Positions 8,889 to 18,939 of a stretch of 64,000 bases of DNA are shown here, piece by piece. The position numbers and the translations under genes were made by a program. The first letter of the stretch is position 1. Every line of letters starts with the position of its first letter. The stretch spans positions 1-64,000 of the forward strand of contig NZ_SPQZ01000001.1 in the NCBI RefSeq assembly GCF_004570845.1, given 5' to 3'. The notes under the pieces were generated by a model, which was not told the DNA's origin, did not search any database, and saw only the letters and a list, made by a program, of their open reading frames with translations. Source of the stretch: Orlajensenia leifsoniae. Lineage in GTDB: Bacteria > Actinomycetota > Actinomycetes > Actinomycetales > Microbacteriaceae.

Positions 8889-10325
8889 CTAGTCATCTGA
8901 CGCCGGGGTGGCGGCCTGGGCCGCCGCATCGGCGGCCGTTCCTGGACGCTTCCGGCTGACCCAGCCGTCGAGATTGCGCTGCTGCGCGACCGAGATGGCG
9001 AGGGCTCCGGGCGGGACATCCTTTCGGACGACCGTTCCGGCGCCGGTGTACGCTCCGTCACCAATCCTAACGGGGGCGACGAAGACGCCGTGCGACCCCG
9101 TGCGAACGTGAGAGCCCACTTCCGAGCGGTTCTTCTCGACTCCGTCGTAGTTGGCGAAGATGGACCCGGCGCCGATGTTCGAGCCCTCGCCGATCGTCGC
9201 GTCGCCGACGTAGGAGAGGTGCGGCACCTTGCTGCCGACGCCGATGTTCGCGTTCTTGGTCTCGACGAAGGCGCCGATCTTGCCGTCGGCGCCGAGGATG
9301 GTGCCGGGGCGCAGGTACGAGAACGGGCCGACCGTCGCGCCGGCCTCGATCACGCTGAGGGTCGCATCCGTTCGCTTGACCGTCGCTCCCTCGCCCACCT
9401 CGGTGTCGACCAGAGTGGTGTCGGGGCCGATCACGGCTCCGGTGGCGATGACGGATGCCCCGAGGATCTGCGTGCCGGGCTTCACGGTGACATCGGGGGC
9501 GAGTGTCGCCTTCACATCGATCCACGTGGTCGCCGGGTCCTGGATGGTGACTCCGGCCAGCTGCCAGCCGCGCACGATGAGCGCGTTCAGCTGCAGTGCG
9601 GCCTCGGACAGCTGGGCGCGATCGTTGATGCCGGCCACGAGCCACGCCTCGTCGACGGGGACGGCCGCGACCTCGCTGCCCGCTGCACGCAGCAGTCCGA
9701 TGACGTCGGTGAGGTACTTCTCGCCCTGCGCGTTGTCTGTCGTCACGTGGGCGAGCTGGTCGCGCAGCTCGTTCACACCGAAGACGTAGATGCCGGCGTT
9801 GGCCTCGCCGATGGCGCGCTCGGCCTCGGTCGCGTCTTTCTGCTCGACGATGCGGTCGAAGGCGCCGGCGTCGGTGCGCACGATGCGGCCGTAGCCCGTG
9901 ACATCGGGCGGGAACAGCGACATGACGCTCGCGGCGGCGGCATCGGCCCGGTGCGCCTCGATGAAGCGGCCGAGGGTGTCGGCGTCGAGCAGCGGGACGT
10001 CGCCGTTCACCACGAGCACCTCGCCCGAGAATCCGGCGGGAAGCGCCTCGATCGCGAGCTCCACGGCGCGGCCGGTGCCCGCCACCTCGTCCTGGTCGAC
10101 GATCACGCTCTCGGGCATGTCGACGCCGATCACGGCGGCGACGCGGTCGCGCTCGTAGCGCACGACGCTGATCACGTGGGCCGCGTCGAGCTTGCGTGCC
10201 GTCGCGAGCACGTGCGAGACGATCGGCATGCCGCCGAGCGGATGCAGCAGCTTCGGCAGCGACGACTTCATCCGCGTGCCCTGGCCGGCGGCGAGCACGA
10301 CGATCGCGAGGTTCTGGTCGGTCAT
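8889..10325 (-). CDS. glmU: Bifunctional glucosamine-1-phosphate acetyltransferase / N-acetylglucosamine-1-phosphate uridylyltransferase
   Basis: Makes UDP-N-acetylglucosamine for peptidoglycan and other glycans in two steps. The 478-residue protein has an N-terminal nucleotidyltransferase domain (VVLAAGQGTRMKSSLPK, residues 8-24, and VNGDVPLLDADT) and a C-terminal left-handed beta-helix acetyltransferase domain with many hexapeptide repeats and the PHLSYVGDA and NIGAGSIFANYDG signatures. The C-terminal tail is Ala-rich. The ATG at 10325 has GGGGAG 5 nt upstream. It is first in the glmU-prs operon, just downstream of tRNA-Gln on the same strand. Confidence 0.97.
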   Translation of the reverse strand: MTDQNLAIVVLAAGQGTRMKSSLPKLLHPLGGMPIVSHVLATARKLDAAHVISVVRYERDRVAAVIGVDMPESVIVDQDEVAGTGRAVELAIEALPAGFSGEVLVVNGDVPLLDADTLGRFIEAHRADAAAASVMSLFPPDVTGYGRIVRTDAGAFDRIVEQKDATEAERAIGEANAGIYVFGVNELRDQLAHVTTDNAQGEKYLTDVIGLLRAAGSEVAAVPVDEAWLVAGINDRAQLSEAALQLNALIVRGWQLAGVTIQDPATTWIDVKATLAPDVTVKPGTQILGASVIATGAVIGPDTTLVDTEVGEGATVKRTDATLSVIEAGATVGPFSYLRPGTILGADGKIGAFVETKNANIGVGSKVPHLSYVGDATIGEGSNIGAGSIFANYDGVEKNRSEVGSHVRTGSHGVFVAPVRIGDGAYTGAGTVVRKDVPPGALAISVAQQRNLDGWVSRKRPGTAADAAAQAATPASDD

Positions 10326-10353
10326 GGTGTCTCCCCTGGTGTGTTTCGAAGGG

Positions 10354-10425
10354 CTCCGCCGCCAGGACTCGAACCTGGACCTAACAGCTCCAAAGGCTGT
10401 CGTGCTGCCATTACACCACGGCGGA
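10354..10425 (-). tRNA. tRNA-Gln (anticodon TTG)
   Basis: A 72-nt cloverleaf on the minus strand. The 7-bp acceptor stem is TCCGCCG/CGGCGGA with discriminator G; the anticodon stem ACAGC/GCTGT holds the loop CTTTGGA with anticodon TTG; the T-arm contains GGTTCGAGTCC. CCA is not encoded. It sits directly upstream of glmU, a placement seen in other actinobacteria. Confidence 0.95.
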
Positions 10426-10510
10426 CCACGCCTGACCGCTGGTCCAACGCGCCCTCCAGTCTGCCAGAACGGATGCCGTGGCCGTGACGCGCCCGGCGGC
10501 ATCCGAACGG

Positions 10511-10516
10511 GATAAT
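10511..10516 (+). promoter_or_regulatory. -10 element, MarR regulator (leaderless type)
   Basis: GATAAT, five of six consensus bases, 6 nt before the ATG at 10523. Confidence 0.55.
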
Positions 10517-10522
10517 GGAGCC

Positions 10523-11014
10523 ATGCCGAGCAATGACGAGGTCGACCGCATCGTGGATGCGTGGGGACGCGAGCGCCCCGATCTCGATTTCTCCCCCCTG
10601 CAGGTGCTCTCCCGCGTCGGCAGGCTCGCGAAGCACCTCGACCGCGAGCGTCGCAGCGCCTTCTCGCGCGCCGGACTCGAGTCGTGGGAGTTCGACGTGC
10701 TCTCGGCGCTCCGCCGAGCCGGAGCTCCGTACCAGCTCTCCCCCAAGCAGTTGCTGCAGCAGACCCTGGTCTCCAGCGGCACCATGACGAACCGCATCGA
10801 CAGGCTCGTCGACCTCGGGCTCGTGACCCGCCAGACCGACCCGCGCGACGGCCGGGGCGTGCTGGTCGTGATGACCGCAGCCGGCCTCGCCCAGGTCGAT
10901 GCCGCCATCACCCAGTTGGTCGAGGCCGAGGCCGATCTCCTCGACACCCTCAGCGCCTCGGATCAGGATCGTCTGGCGGGTCTCCTCCGCAAGCTCAGTC
11001 TCGACTTCGACTGA
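10523..11014 (+). CDS. MarR-family transcriptional regulator
   Basis: A 163-residue winged-helix repressor of the MarR family, usually a dimer that responds to small phenolic or oxidative ligands. The DNA-binding part covers LSPKQLLQQTLVSSGTMTNRIDRLVDLGLVTRQTDPRDGR, where DxRDGR is the wing signature. The ATG at 10523 is chosen because a near-consensus -10 lies 6 nt before it; a GTG at 10478 would add 15 residues unlike the family. Its target is unknown; the TMEM175-type gene is convergent and overlaps its 3' end by 20 bp. Confidence 0.9.
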   Translation: MPSNDEVDRIVDAWGRERPDLDFSPLQVLSRVGRLAKHLDRERRSAFSRAGLESWEFDVLSALRRAGAPYQLSPKQLLQQTLVSSGTMTNRIDRLVDLGLVTRQTDPRDGRGVLVVMTAAGLAQVDAAITQLVEAEADLLDTLSASDQDRLAGLLRKLSLDFD

Positions 11015-11780
11015 GCGCCGCCGCGGCCTCCACGGCCGCGATGGCGAGGTCCTCCTCCTCGATCCGCTCGTTCTCGGCCGTGCGCGCCTCGACCCGGATC
11101 GCCACCAGCTTCTCGCTGCGTCGCTGGTTCGGCAGCGGCAGCCGCGTGGTGATCACGGCCAGCGGAATGATGAGGATCCACGAGTACATCGCCCACACGG
11201 GATCGATGAACAGCGCGATCGGGATCGACACCAGGAAGATCGCCGGTGCAGGGAACTGGTTGCGCACGCTCAGGGCGTAGACGTCGAAGTCGATGTCGTC
11301 CTGGATGAAGTCGTGGCGCCAGGCGTACACCCAGATCCACAGCTGGACCAGGCTGATACCCGCGACGTCGAGGGCGTACAGGGTGACGGTGATCGGCACC
11401 TGGTACATGGTCAGGGCGATGGTGGCGACCGGCAGCAACGCGATGAGGAACAGGAACACGAGGTTGATGCGCTGCAGTGGGGTGTCGTAGCGACTGATGA
11501 CGCTGAACTTGCGGTGGTGGGTGATCCAGTTCGCCCCGATGATGGTGAAGCTGAGCGCATAGGCTCCGAACACCCCGATGTCGTCGAGCAGGGCCTGCCC
11601 GATCTCGGCCTCGGGCACCTCGGGGATGTGGATCTCCAGCACGAGCAGCGTCATCGCGATGGCCATGACGGCGTCGCTGAAGAAGACGGTGCGCTCGGTG
11701 TTCCTCCCCCGGGTCAGCAGGCGTGCGTACCGACTCTCCGCGCCGGTGCGGCGTGCGACGCGCTCGGTCCGATCAGCCAT
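10995..11780 (-). CDS. TMEM175-family (DUF1211) potassium channel-like membrane protein
   Basis: A 261-residue protein with about six membrane helices. The first helix carries FSDAVMAIAMTLLVLEI (near residue 34), the conserved FSD motif of bacterial TMEM175 potassium channels; a second family element (ITHHRKF) follows helix 2-3. Bacterial members have one six-helix repeat and assemble as tetramers. The C-terminus (after about residue 225) is charged and probably cytoplasmic. It is divergent from the pdxH-like gene with only 26 bp between start codons. Confidence 0.86.
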   Translation of the reverse strand: MADRTERVARRTGAESRYARLLTRGRNTERTVFFSDAVMAIAMTLLVLEIHIPEVPEAEIGQALLDDIGVFGAYALSFTIIGANWITHHRKFSVISRYDTPLQRINLVFLFLIALLPVATIALTMYQVPITVTLYALDVAGISLVQLWIWVYAWRHDFIQDDIDFDVYALSVRNQFPAPAIFLVSIPIALFIDPVWAMYSWILIIPLAVITTRLPLPNQRRSEKLVAIRVEARTAENERIEEEDLAIAAVEAAAALSRSRD

Positions 11781-11786
11781 GGGGCG

Positions 11787-11792
11787 AGCCTA
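11787..11792 (-). promoter_or_regulatory. -10 element, TMEM175-like gene (leaderless type)
   Basis: TAGGCT on the minus strand, 6 nt before the ATG at 11780. It lies 1 bp from the opposing -10 at 11794-11799. Confidence 0.6.
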
Positions 11793-11793
11793 A

Positions 11794-11799
11794 TAGGGT
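11794..11799 (+). promoter_or_regulatory. -10 element, pdxH-like gene (leaderless type)
   Basis: TAGGGT, 7 nt before the GTG at 11807. Confidence 0.6.
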
Positions 11800-11806
11800 G
11801 AGGCAG

Positions 11807-12325
11807 GTGAGTGAATCCTTCAGGCGGATGCTGCGTGCCCTTCCCGACTTCCCCGACGAGCTCCCCGAGTTCGATCCCGAGACGGCGCCGTCGGATCCCG
11901 TCGAGCTGTTCCGGGACTGGCTCGAGGTCGCTGTGGTCCGCGGCATCCGTCAGCCCCATGCGTTCTCCCTGGCGACGACGGATGCCGCCGGCCTGGTGTC
12001 GTCGCGCATGCTGATCCTGAAGGACATCGACGCGAGCGGGTGGTGGTTCGCCACCTCCAGGCTGTCGCGCAAGGGCCGCGAGCTCGAGCAGAACACCGCG
12101 GTCGCGCTCAACTTCTTCTGGGCCGAACTCGGCCGGCAGGTGCGGGTGACCGGCGATGCCGTCGAGCTCTCGGACGAGGTGTCGGCAGCGGACTGGGCGG
12201 CCCGCCCCAGCGCCGACGGCGCGACGAACCCCGCGTGGCAGGTCTACGCCGTGCGGCCCCGGGAGATCGAGTTCTGGCAGGCACGTCACGACCGCAACCA
12301 CATCCGGCACCGCTACGACTTCTGA
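11807..12325 (+). CDS. pdxH: Pyridoxamine 5'-phosphate oxidase family protein
   Basis: FMN-dependent oxidase that would make pyridoxal 5'-phosphate from pyridoxamine or pyridoxine phosphate. The 172-residue protein has the split-barrel FMN-binding segment SSRMLILKDIDASGWWFAT and SRKGRELEQNTAVALNFFW, and a C-terminal EFWQARHDRNHIRHRYDF that matches the EFWQ...R.H.R..Y ending of PdxH. It is shorter than most PdxH proteins (about 210 aa), so a PhzG-like or other PNPOx role is possible. The GTG at 11807 follows a leaderless-type -10; another in-frame GTG is at 11798. Confidence 0.8.
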   Translation: MSESFRRMLRALPDFPDELPEFDPETAPSDPVELFRDWLEVAVVRGIRQPHAFSLATTDAAGLVSSRMLILKDIDASGWWFATSRLSRKGRELEQNTAVALNFFWAELGRQVRVTGDAVELSDEVSAADWAARPSADGATNPAWQVYAVRPREIEFWQARHDRNHIRHRYDF

Positions 12326-12344
12326 GCGCCGAGGCCGTACCGCG

Positions 12345-13004
12345 TCAGCGCCTCAGCGCCACCCGCGCCAGCCTGTTGCCGACGAACTGGGCGATCTGCA
12401 CGAACACGACGATGAGCAGCACCGCAGCCCAGGTGACGACCGGCTCGAACTGCCTGTAGCCGTAGAGCTGCGCGAAGTAGCCCAGGCCGCCGCCGCCGAT
12501 GAGGCCGGCCACGGCCGACATGTCGACGATCGCCACGAAGATGAAGGTGTAGCCGAGGATGAGGGGGCCGAGCGCTTCGGGGATCACGATGGTTCGGAGG
12601 ATGCGGTAGGGACCTGCTCCCATCGACCGGGCCGCCTCGATGACGCCGGGTGAGACCGTCACGAGGTTCTGCTCGACGATGCGGGCTATGGCGAACGACG
12701 CCGCGAGCGAGAGCGCGAAGATGACCGCGTTGATGCCGATTCCGGTGCCGATGATCATGCGCGAGAGCGGCTGCACTGCGGCGATGAAGATGATGAACGG
12801 GATGGGCCGGAAGAAGTTGATCACGACGTTCAGCACGACGAAGATCGCCTTGTTGGGCAGCAGGCTGCCCGCGCGCGTGGCGTAGAGCACGAGCCCCATC
12901 AGCAGGCCGGCGGCACCGCCGATGAGGAGGGTGATCGAGACCATGTACAGGGTCTCGCCTGCCGCCTTCCAGAACTCGTCCTGGAGATCGATCAGGGCAT
13001 CCAT
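12345..13004 (-). CDS. metI: Methionine ABC transporter permease
   Basis: Membrane component of the D/L-methionine importer. The 219-residue protein has five or six hydrophobic segments and the coupling-helix signature EAARSMGAGPYRILRTIVIPEALGPLILG (EAA loop) that contacts the ATPase. The family's NFFRPIPFIIFI motif is present. Its ATG shares one base with the stop of metN (TGATG), so translation is probably coupled. It converges with the pdxH-like gene with 19 bp between stops. Confidence 0.95.
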   Translation of the reverse strand: MDALIDLQDEFWKAAGETLYMVSITLLIGGAAGLLMGLVLYATRAGSLLPNKAIFVVLNVVINFFRPIPFIIFIAAVQPLSRMIIGTGIGINAVIFALSLAASFAIARIVEQNLVTVSPGVIEAARSMGAGPYRILRTIVIPEALGPLILGYTFIFVAIVDMSAVAGLIGGGGLGYFAQLYGYRQFEPVVTWAAVLLIVVFVQIAQFVGNRLARVALRR

Positions 13005-14032
13005 CAGCGCACCTCCGTCACGTGCGTGCTCTGGCCGATGCGCACGATGGCGGCGTCGATGGCCGTGTCGTCGCCGCGGAGCGCAAGCGTGAGGTGGCCG
13101 AACGCGCGGCCCTGGATGTCGTTGATGCCGCCGTAGACGAGCTCGAAGGCGACCCCGGCGTTGACGATCTCGAGGAAGACCGCGGCCTGGTCGGCGTTGC
13201 CGTCCCGGAACGAGATGGTGACGATGCGTCCGATGTGGCGCTCCTGCAGCACGGCCAGCTCGGCGGGCGACGGGATGCCCTTGATCACCGTCGACACGAA
13301 ACGTCGCGACGAGGCGTTCTGCGGATTCGAGAAGACGTCGAACACGTCGCCCTTCTCGATGACCCGTCCGCCGTCCATGACGGCGACCTTGGTGGCGATC
13401 GACTGGATCACGTCCATCTCGTGGGTGATCACGACGATCGTCACGCCGAACTCGGTGTTCACGCGCTTCAGCAGCGCGAGCACCTCCTGCGTGGTCTCGG
13501 GGTCGAGGGCGCTGGTCGCCTCGTCGGCGAGCAGGATGCGCGGTTCGGTCGCGAGTGCACGAGCGACGCCGACGCGTTGCTTCTGACCGCCCGAGAGCTG
13601 GTCGGGGTAGCTGCGGGCCTTCTCGCGGAGCCCCACGAAGTCGAGCAGCTCGTCGACCCTGGCGGCGATCCGCTCCTTGGGCCAGCCGGCGACCCTCAGG
13701 GGGTAGGCGACGTTGTTCCACACGTTCTTCGCGTTGAACAGGTTGAACTGCTGGAAGATCATGCCGATCCCGAGGCGGACGGAGCGGAGCTCCCGCTCCG
13801 GCCGCCCCGAGATCTCCTCGCCGTCGATGATCACGCTGCCGTCGCTCACGGGCTCCAAGGCGTTGATGAGCCGCACGAGCGTGCTCTTGCCCGCCCCGGA
13901 GTACCCGATGATGCCGTAGACGTCGCCGGCCTCGATGTCGAGGGAGACGTCGTCGATGGCGACGATCCGCTCACCGCCCTTGTCGGGTGATGGGTAGGTC
14001 TTGGTGACGTTGCGCAGACTGACGAGGCTCAC
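13004..14032 (-). CDS. metN: Methionine ABC transporter ATP-binding protein
   Basis: ATPase subunit of the methionine importer, 342 residues. It shows Walker A GYSGAGKST, the signature LSGGQKQRVGVARAL, Walker B ILLADEATSALD and the H-loop VVITHEMDVI. The C-terminal ACT-like NIL domain (from about residue 255) is present; in E. coli MetN this domain binds methionine and inhibits transport. The GTG start at 14032 is 9 bp after metQ's stop. Confidence 0.96.
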   Translation of the reverse strand: MSLVSLRNVTKTYPSPDKGGERIVAIDDVSLDIEAGDVYGIIGYSGAGKSTLVRLINALEPVSDGSVIIDGEEISGRPERELRSVRLGIGMIFQQFNLFNAKNVWNNVAYPLRVAGWPKERIAARVDELLDFVGLREKARSYPDQLSGGQKQRVGVARALATEPRILLADEATSALDPETTQEVLALLKRVNTEFGVTIVVITHEMDVIQSIATKVAVMDGGRVIEKGDVFDVFSNPQNASSRRFVSTVIKGIPSPAELAVLQERHIGRIVTISFRDGNADQAAVFLEIVNAGVAFELVYGGINDIQGRAFGHLTLALRGDDTAIDAAIVRIGQSTHVTEVR

Positions 14033-14041
14033 GCGGTGCGC

Positions 14042-14950
14042 TCAGCCGTTCTTCCGGGTGTCGGCCTCGACGGTCTTGAGGGAGGCCTCGAGGTCGGCGA
14101 CCGGGGTCTTCAGGGCGACGGCCGTTCCACCGGATGCCTCGAGCAGACCGTCCTGCACAGCCTGGGTGTCCTGGAAGATCTCGACCAGCTTCTTGTACGT
14201 CTTGTTGTCCTTGTCCTCGGCCTTGGCGGCGAAGATGTTGACGTACGGGAGGGCGGAGGCATCGGCGGGGTCGTCCTGCGCGATGGCGTCGGAGGCCTTC
14301 AGCCCGGCGTCCTCGACGTAGTCGTTGTTGATGATCGCCGCGGCGACGTCGGGAAGCGACGACGGCGTGAGCGATGCCTCGAGCGTCGTCACCTTCACCT
14401 TGGACTTGTCGGTGTCGATGTCGTTCAGGCCGGAGTAGATGCTGCCCCCGTCCTTGAGGCTGACGAGGCCGGCCGACTGCAGCACGAGGAGTCCGCGCGC
14501 GAGGTTGGCGTCGTCATCCGGGATGGCGACGGTGTCGCCCTTCTTGATGTCGTCGACGGAGGTGTACTTCGTGGAGTACAGGCCCAGCGGGTAGATGGCG
14601 GTGGAGCCGATCGGAACGAGGTCCTCGTCGGCCGACACGTTGTAGCCCGCGAGGTAGACGATGTGCTGGAACTGGTTGAGGTCGAGCTCGCCCTCGGTAA
14701 GGGCGGGGTTCGGCTGCGCGTAGTCGGCGAAGTCGACGAGGTCGACCGTGATGCCCTCCTCCTTGGCGGCCTCGACGAAGGGCGCCCACTGCGGGTCGCT
14801 CTTGCCGACCACACCGATGGTGACGGTGTCGTCAGCGTCGTCGCCGGACGCGCTGGCGGATCCGTTGGCGCACCCCGAGAGGGCGAAGACGAGGGGAATC
14901 GCGGCGAGGGCCGCGACGAGAGACAGGGACTTCTTGCTGCTGCGTGACAT
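14042..14950 (-). CDS. metQ: Methionine-binding lipoprotein
   Basis: Extracytoplasmic substrate-binding protein of the NlpA/MetQ family, 302 residues, anchored as a lipoprotein. The signal peptide ends in the lipobox LSGC with Cys27. The mature part has QFQHIVYL, IYPLGLYSTKY and the IPDDDANLARGLLVLQ segment typical of MetQ. It is the first gene of metQ-metN-metI. A TAGCGT -10 sits 7 nt before the ATG, so the transcript seems leaderless; that leaves no room for an S-box or other methionine riboswitch. Confidence 0.95.
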   Translation of the reverse strand: MSRSSKKSLSLVAALAAIPLVFALSGCANGSASASGDDADDTVTIGVVGKSDPQWAPFVEAAKEEGITVDLVDFADYAQPNPALTEGELDLNQFQHIVYLAGYNVSADEDLVPIGSTAIYPLGLYSTKYTSVDDIKKGDTVAIPDDDANLARGLLVLQSAGLVSLKDGGSIYSGLNDIDTDKSKVKVTTLEASLTPSSLPDVAAAIINNDYVEDAGLKASDAIAQDDPADASALPYVNIFAAKAEDKDNKTYKKLVEIFQDTQAVQDGLLEASGGTAVALKTPVADLEASLKTVEADTRKNG

Positions 14951-14957
14951 GTCTTCG

Positions 14958-14963
14958 ACGCTA
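14958..14963 (-). promoter_or_regulatory. -10 element, metQNI operon (leaderless type)
   Basis: TAGCGT on the minus strand, followed by CGAAGAC (7 nt) and the ATG at 14950. The rest of the 146-bp gap up to the ABC-F stop shows no riboswitch fold that I recognise. Confidence 0.55.
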
Positions 14964-15096
14964 GCCAGCGTCTCCGTCACAGGCGGAATCGGCGGGTCAC
15001 ACTTCGTCACCTCGGGGTCGGGAACGGGGTACGGCCCGCCACCGCCCGGCGGTCGCCGCCATGCGCCGCCCTTCCGCCGCCGCCCTCGACCCGAGG

Positions 15097-16917
<1,821 letters not shown>

Positions 16918-17101
16918 ATCCGGTCAACACTACCCGCGCGGGCTGGCGACGGATTCCGCCGCCGGGCTCGCCCTGACGCTCGAGGGGTCCCGGTGACCTG
17001 GCGGAGTTCCGGTGACCGGGCGGAGGCAGGACCATCCGCCGTGTCACCGAACCTCCGCCGAGTCGACGGTTCCCGGTCACGGACAGCGCGGATGCCGCGG
17101 C
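16918..17101. repeat. ABC-F/ispE intergenic region with tandem 17-mers
   Basis: A 184-bp gap. It contains two near-identical 17-mers, CCGGTGACCTGGCGGAG at 16990-17006 and CCGGTGACCGGGCGGAG at 17009-17025 (19-bp period), followed by inverted partner sequences (GTCACCG, CTCCGCC) around 17044-17062. This could form an RNA hairpin ending the ispE transcript. A TAGTGT hexamer lies 9 nt before the ABC-F start. Confidence 0.5.
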
Positions 17102-18037
17102 TCAGTCGTGCAGCAAGCGCGCGCCGTGCACCGGGGCCGTGGCACGCACGGCGGTGAGGCGGGCTGCCGAGAGGGCGACCTGCAGCTCGAGCGCCGAGTC
17201 GGCGTCCTGGGCGAGGAACGCGACGGTGGGGCCGGAGCCCGAGACGATGCCGGCGAGGGCGCCGTTCTCCTCGCCGAGTTCGAGGATGTGGCCGAGGCCG
17301 GGAGCCAGGTGCAGAGCGGCGGCCTGCAGGTCGTTCGACAGGGCGTTGGCGAGCATGCGGGCGTCTCCGGCTCGCAGCGCCTGCAGCACCTCGGCGTCGA
17401 CCGTGGGCGCGGTCTCTGCGGGCTGGATGTCGCGGGCGTTGCGGGTGCGGTGCCGGTCGAGTTCCTCGTACACGGCGGGCGTCGACATGCCGAACTCCGC
17501 GATGGCGAGCACCCAGTGGAAGGTGCCCTTGGCCAGCGCCGGGCTGAGCTGGTCGCCTCGGCCGGTGCCGATGGCCGTCCCCCCGAGCAGGGCGAACGGG
17601 ACGTCGGCGCCGAGCTTCGCGCCCAGGGTGATGAGCTCGTCGCGGGTGAGCTCGGTGCCCCACAGCGCGTCGCAGGCGAGCAGGGTGGCTGCGGCATCCG
17701 CAGACCCGCCTCCCATGCCTCCGGCGATGGGCACGTGCTTCTCGACCTCGAGTCGCGCTCCCCCGCGGAATCCCGTCTTGCGGGCGAGCAGGCGGGCCGC
17801 CTTGATGGCCAGGTTGCTGCCGTCCGTGGCGAGCCCCGAGGTGTCGACGCTGCCGGTGAACGAGACCGAGAAGTCGTCGGCGGGGTACGCGCGCACGTCC
17901 TCGAACAGCGACACCGCCTGATAGGCCGAGGCGACATCGTGGTAGCCGTCGTCCTGGCGGGCGCCGACCTTGAAGAAGACGTTGATCTTGCCCGGAGCCC
18001 GTGCGTGCGCGACAGGCGATGCGGCGGGCAGGGTCAT
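17102..18037 (-). CDS. ispE: 4-diphosphocytidyl-2-C-methyl-D-erythritol kinase
   Basis: Phosphorylates CDP-methylerythritol in the MEP isoprenoid pathway. The 311-residue GHMP kinase has the N-terminal [12 protein letters not shown] motif (Lys and substrate binding), the ATP loop [15 protein letters not shown] near residue 105 and the C-terminal [13 protein letters not shown] motif. It lies 32 bp downstream of rsmA on the same strand, as in other actinobacteria. A TAGGTT -10 is placed 6 nt before its ATG, giving it its own leaderless promoter within the cluster. Confidence 0.96.
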   Translation of the reverse strand: MTLPAASPVAHARAPGKINVFFKVGARQDDGYHDVASAYQAVSLFEDVRAYPADDFSVSFTGSVDTSGLATDGSNLAIKAARLLARKTGFRGGARLEVEKHVPIAGGMGGGSADAAATLLACDALWGTELTRDELITLGAKLGADVPFALLGGTAIGTGRGDQLSPALAKGTFHWVLAIAEFGMSTPAVYEELDRHRTRNARDIQPAETAPTVDAEVLQALRAGDARMLANALSNDLQAAALHLAPGLGHILELGEENGALAGIVSGSGPTVAFLAQDADSALELQVALSAARLTAVRATAPVHGARLLHD

Positions 18038-18043
18038 GCTTCT

Positions 18044-18049
18044 AACCTA
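18044..18049 (-). promoter_or_regulatory. -10 element, ispE (leaderless type)
   Basis: TAGGTT on the minus strand, then AGAAGC (6 nt) and the ATG at 18037. Confidence 0.55.
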
Positions 18050-18069
18050 GCCCGGATAGCGGTGACGAG

Positions 18070-18939
18070 TCAGTCGGTGAGGTGCGATGCCCGCGCGATG
18101 GCGAGGAAGTCGTGAACCGTCAGCTCCTCGCCGCGAGCCGTCGGCTTCACGCCGGCCGCCTCCATGGCGGCGGATGCCGTGGCGGAGTCGCCGAGCACGC
18201 CCGAGAGCGACTGCCGCAGCATCTTGCGACGCTGCTGGAAGGCGCCGTCGACGAGGGCGAAGGTGGCGAGCCGCTCGGCCTCCGTCCCGATGGCGTCGGT
18301 GCGTCGTTCGAAGCCGACGAGCACGGAGTCGACGTTGGGCACCGGCCAGAACACCTGCCGGCTCACGGTGCCGGCAGTGCGCCAGTCGCCGTACCAGGCG
18401 GCCTTGACGCTCGGGCTCCCGTAGACCTTCGATCCGGGCAGCGCCGCGATCCGGAACCCGACCTCGGCCTGCACCATGACGATGCCGGCGTGGATCGACG
18501 GGAAGTGCTCGAGGAAGTGCAGCAGCACGGGCACAGAGATGTTGTACGGCAGGTTCGCCACCAGGCGCACGGGGGCACCGGGCAGCTCGAGGATGCGCAG
18601 GGCGTCCTGGTGCACGACCTCGAGGGCGGCATCCGGCTGCATCAGCGACACTGTCTTCGGCAGCTGCTCGGCCAGGCGTCCGTCGATCTCGACGGCGATG
18701 ACGGATGCTCCGGCCTCGGTGAGCCCGAGGGTGAGCGAGCCGAGCCCCGGCCCGATCTCGACGACCTGCTCGCCCGCCTGCACCCCGGCGGTCTTGACGA
18801 TGCGGCGCACGGTGTTGGCGTCGATGACGAAGTTCTGGCCGAGCTTCTTGGTCGGCGTGACGCCCAGCAGGTCGGCGAGATCACGGATCTCCGCCGGTCC
18901 GAGGAGGCGGGCCCCGCCTGCGCTGTGCTCTCCGCTCAT
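18070..18939 (-). CDS. rsmA: 16S rRNA (adenine1518-N6/adenine1519-N6)-dimethyltransferase
   Basis: Dimethylates two adjacent adenines in the 3' hairpin of 16S rRNA during small-subunit assembly. The 289-residue protein has KKLGQNFVIDANTVRRIV, SAM motif I VVEIGPGLGSLTLGL, and the catalytic NLPYN motif (VANLPYNISVPV). Loss of this gene gives kasugamycin resistance. The ATG overlaps the tatD stop as ATGA. In M. tuberculosis and Streptomyces an rpfB gene lies between tatD and rsmA; here there is none. Confidence 0.96.
   Translation of the reverse strand: MSGEHSAGGARLLGPAEIRDLADLLGVTPTKKLGQNFVIDANTVRRIVKTAGVQAGEQVVEIGPGLGSLTLGLTEAGASVIAVEIDGRLAEQLPKTVSLMQPDAALEVVHQDALRILELPGAPVRLVANLPYNISVPVLLHFLEHFPSIHAGIVMVQAEVGFRIAALPGSKVYGSPSVKAAWYGDWRTAGTVSRQVFWPVPNVDSVLVGFERRTDAIGTEAERLATFALVDGAFQQRRKMLRQSLSGVLGDSATASAAMEAAGVKPTARGEELTVHDFLAIARASHLTD

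Noticed and set aside
9090-10487. Long plus-strand frame opposite glmU
   Set aside because: No domain features, composition typical of an antisense shadow and glmU is certain on the other strand.
14951-15096. S-box or other methionine riboswitch before metQNI
   Set aside because: A -10 element lies 7 nt before the metQ ATG, which leaves no leader, and no S-box core elements are seen.
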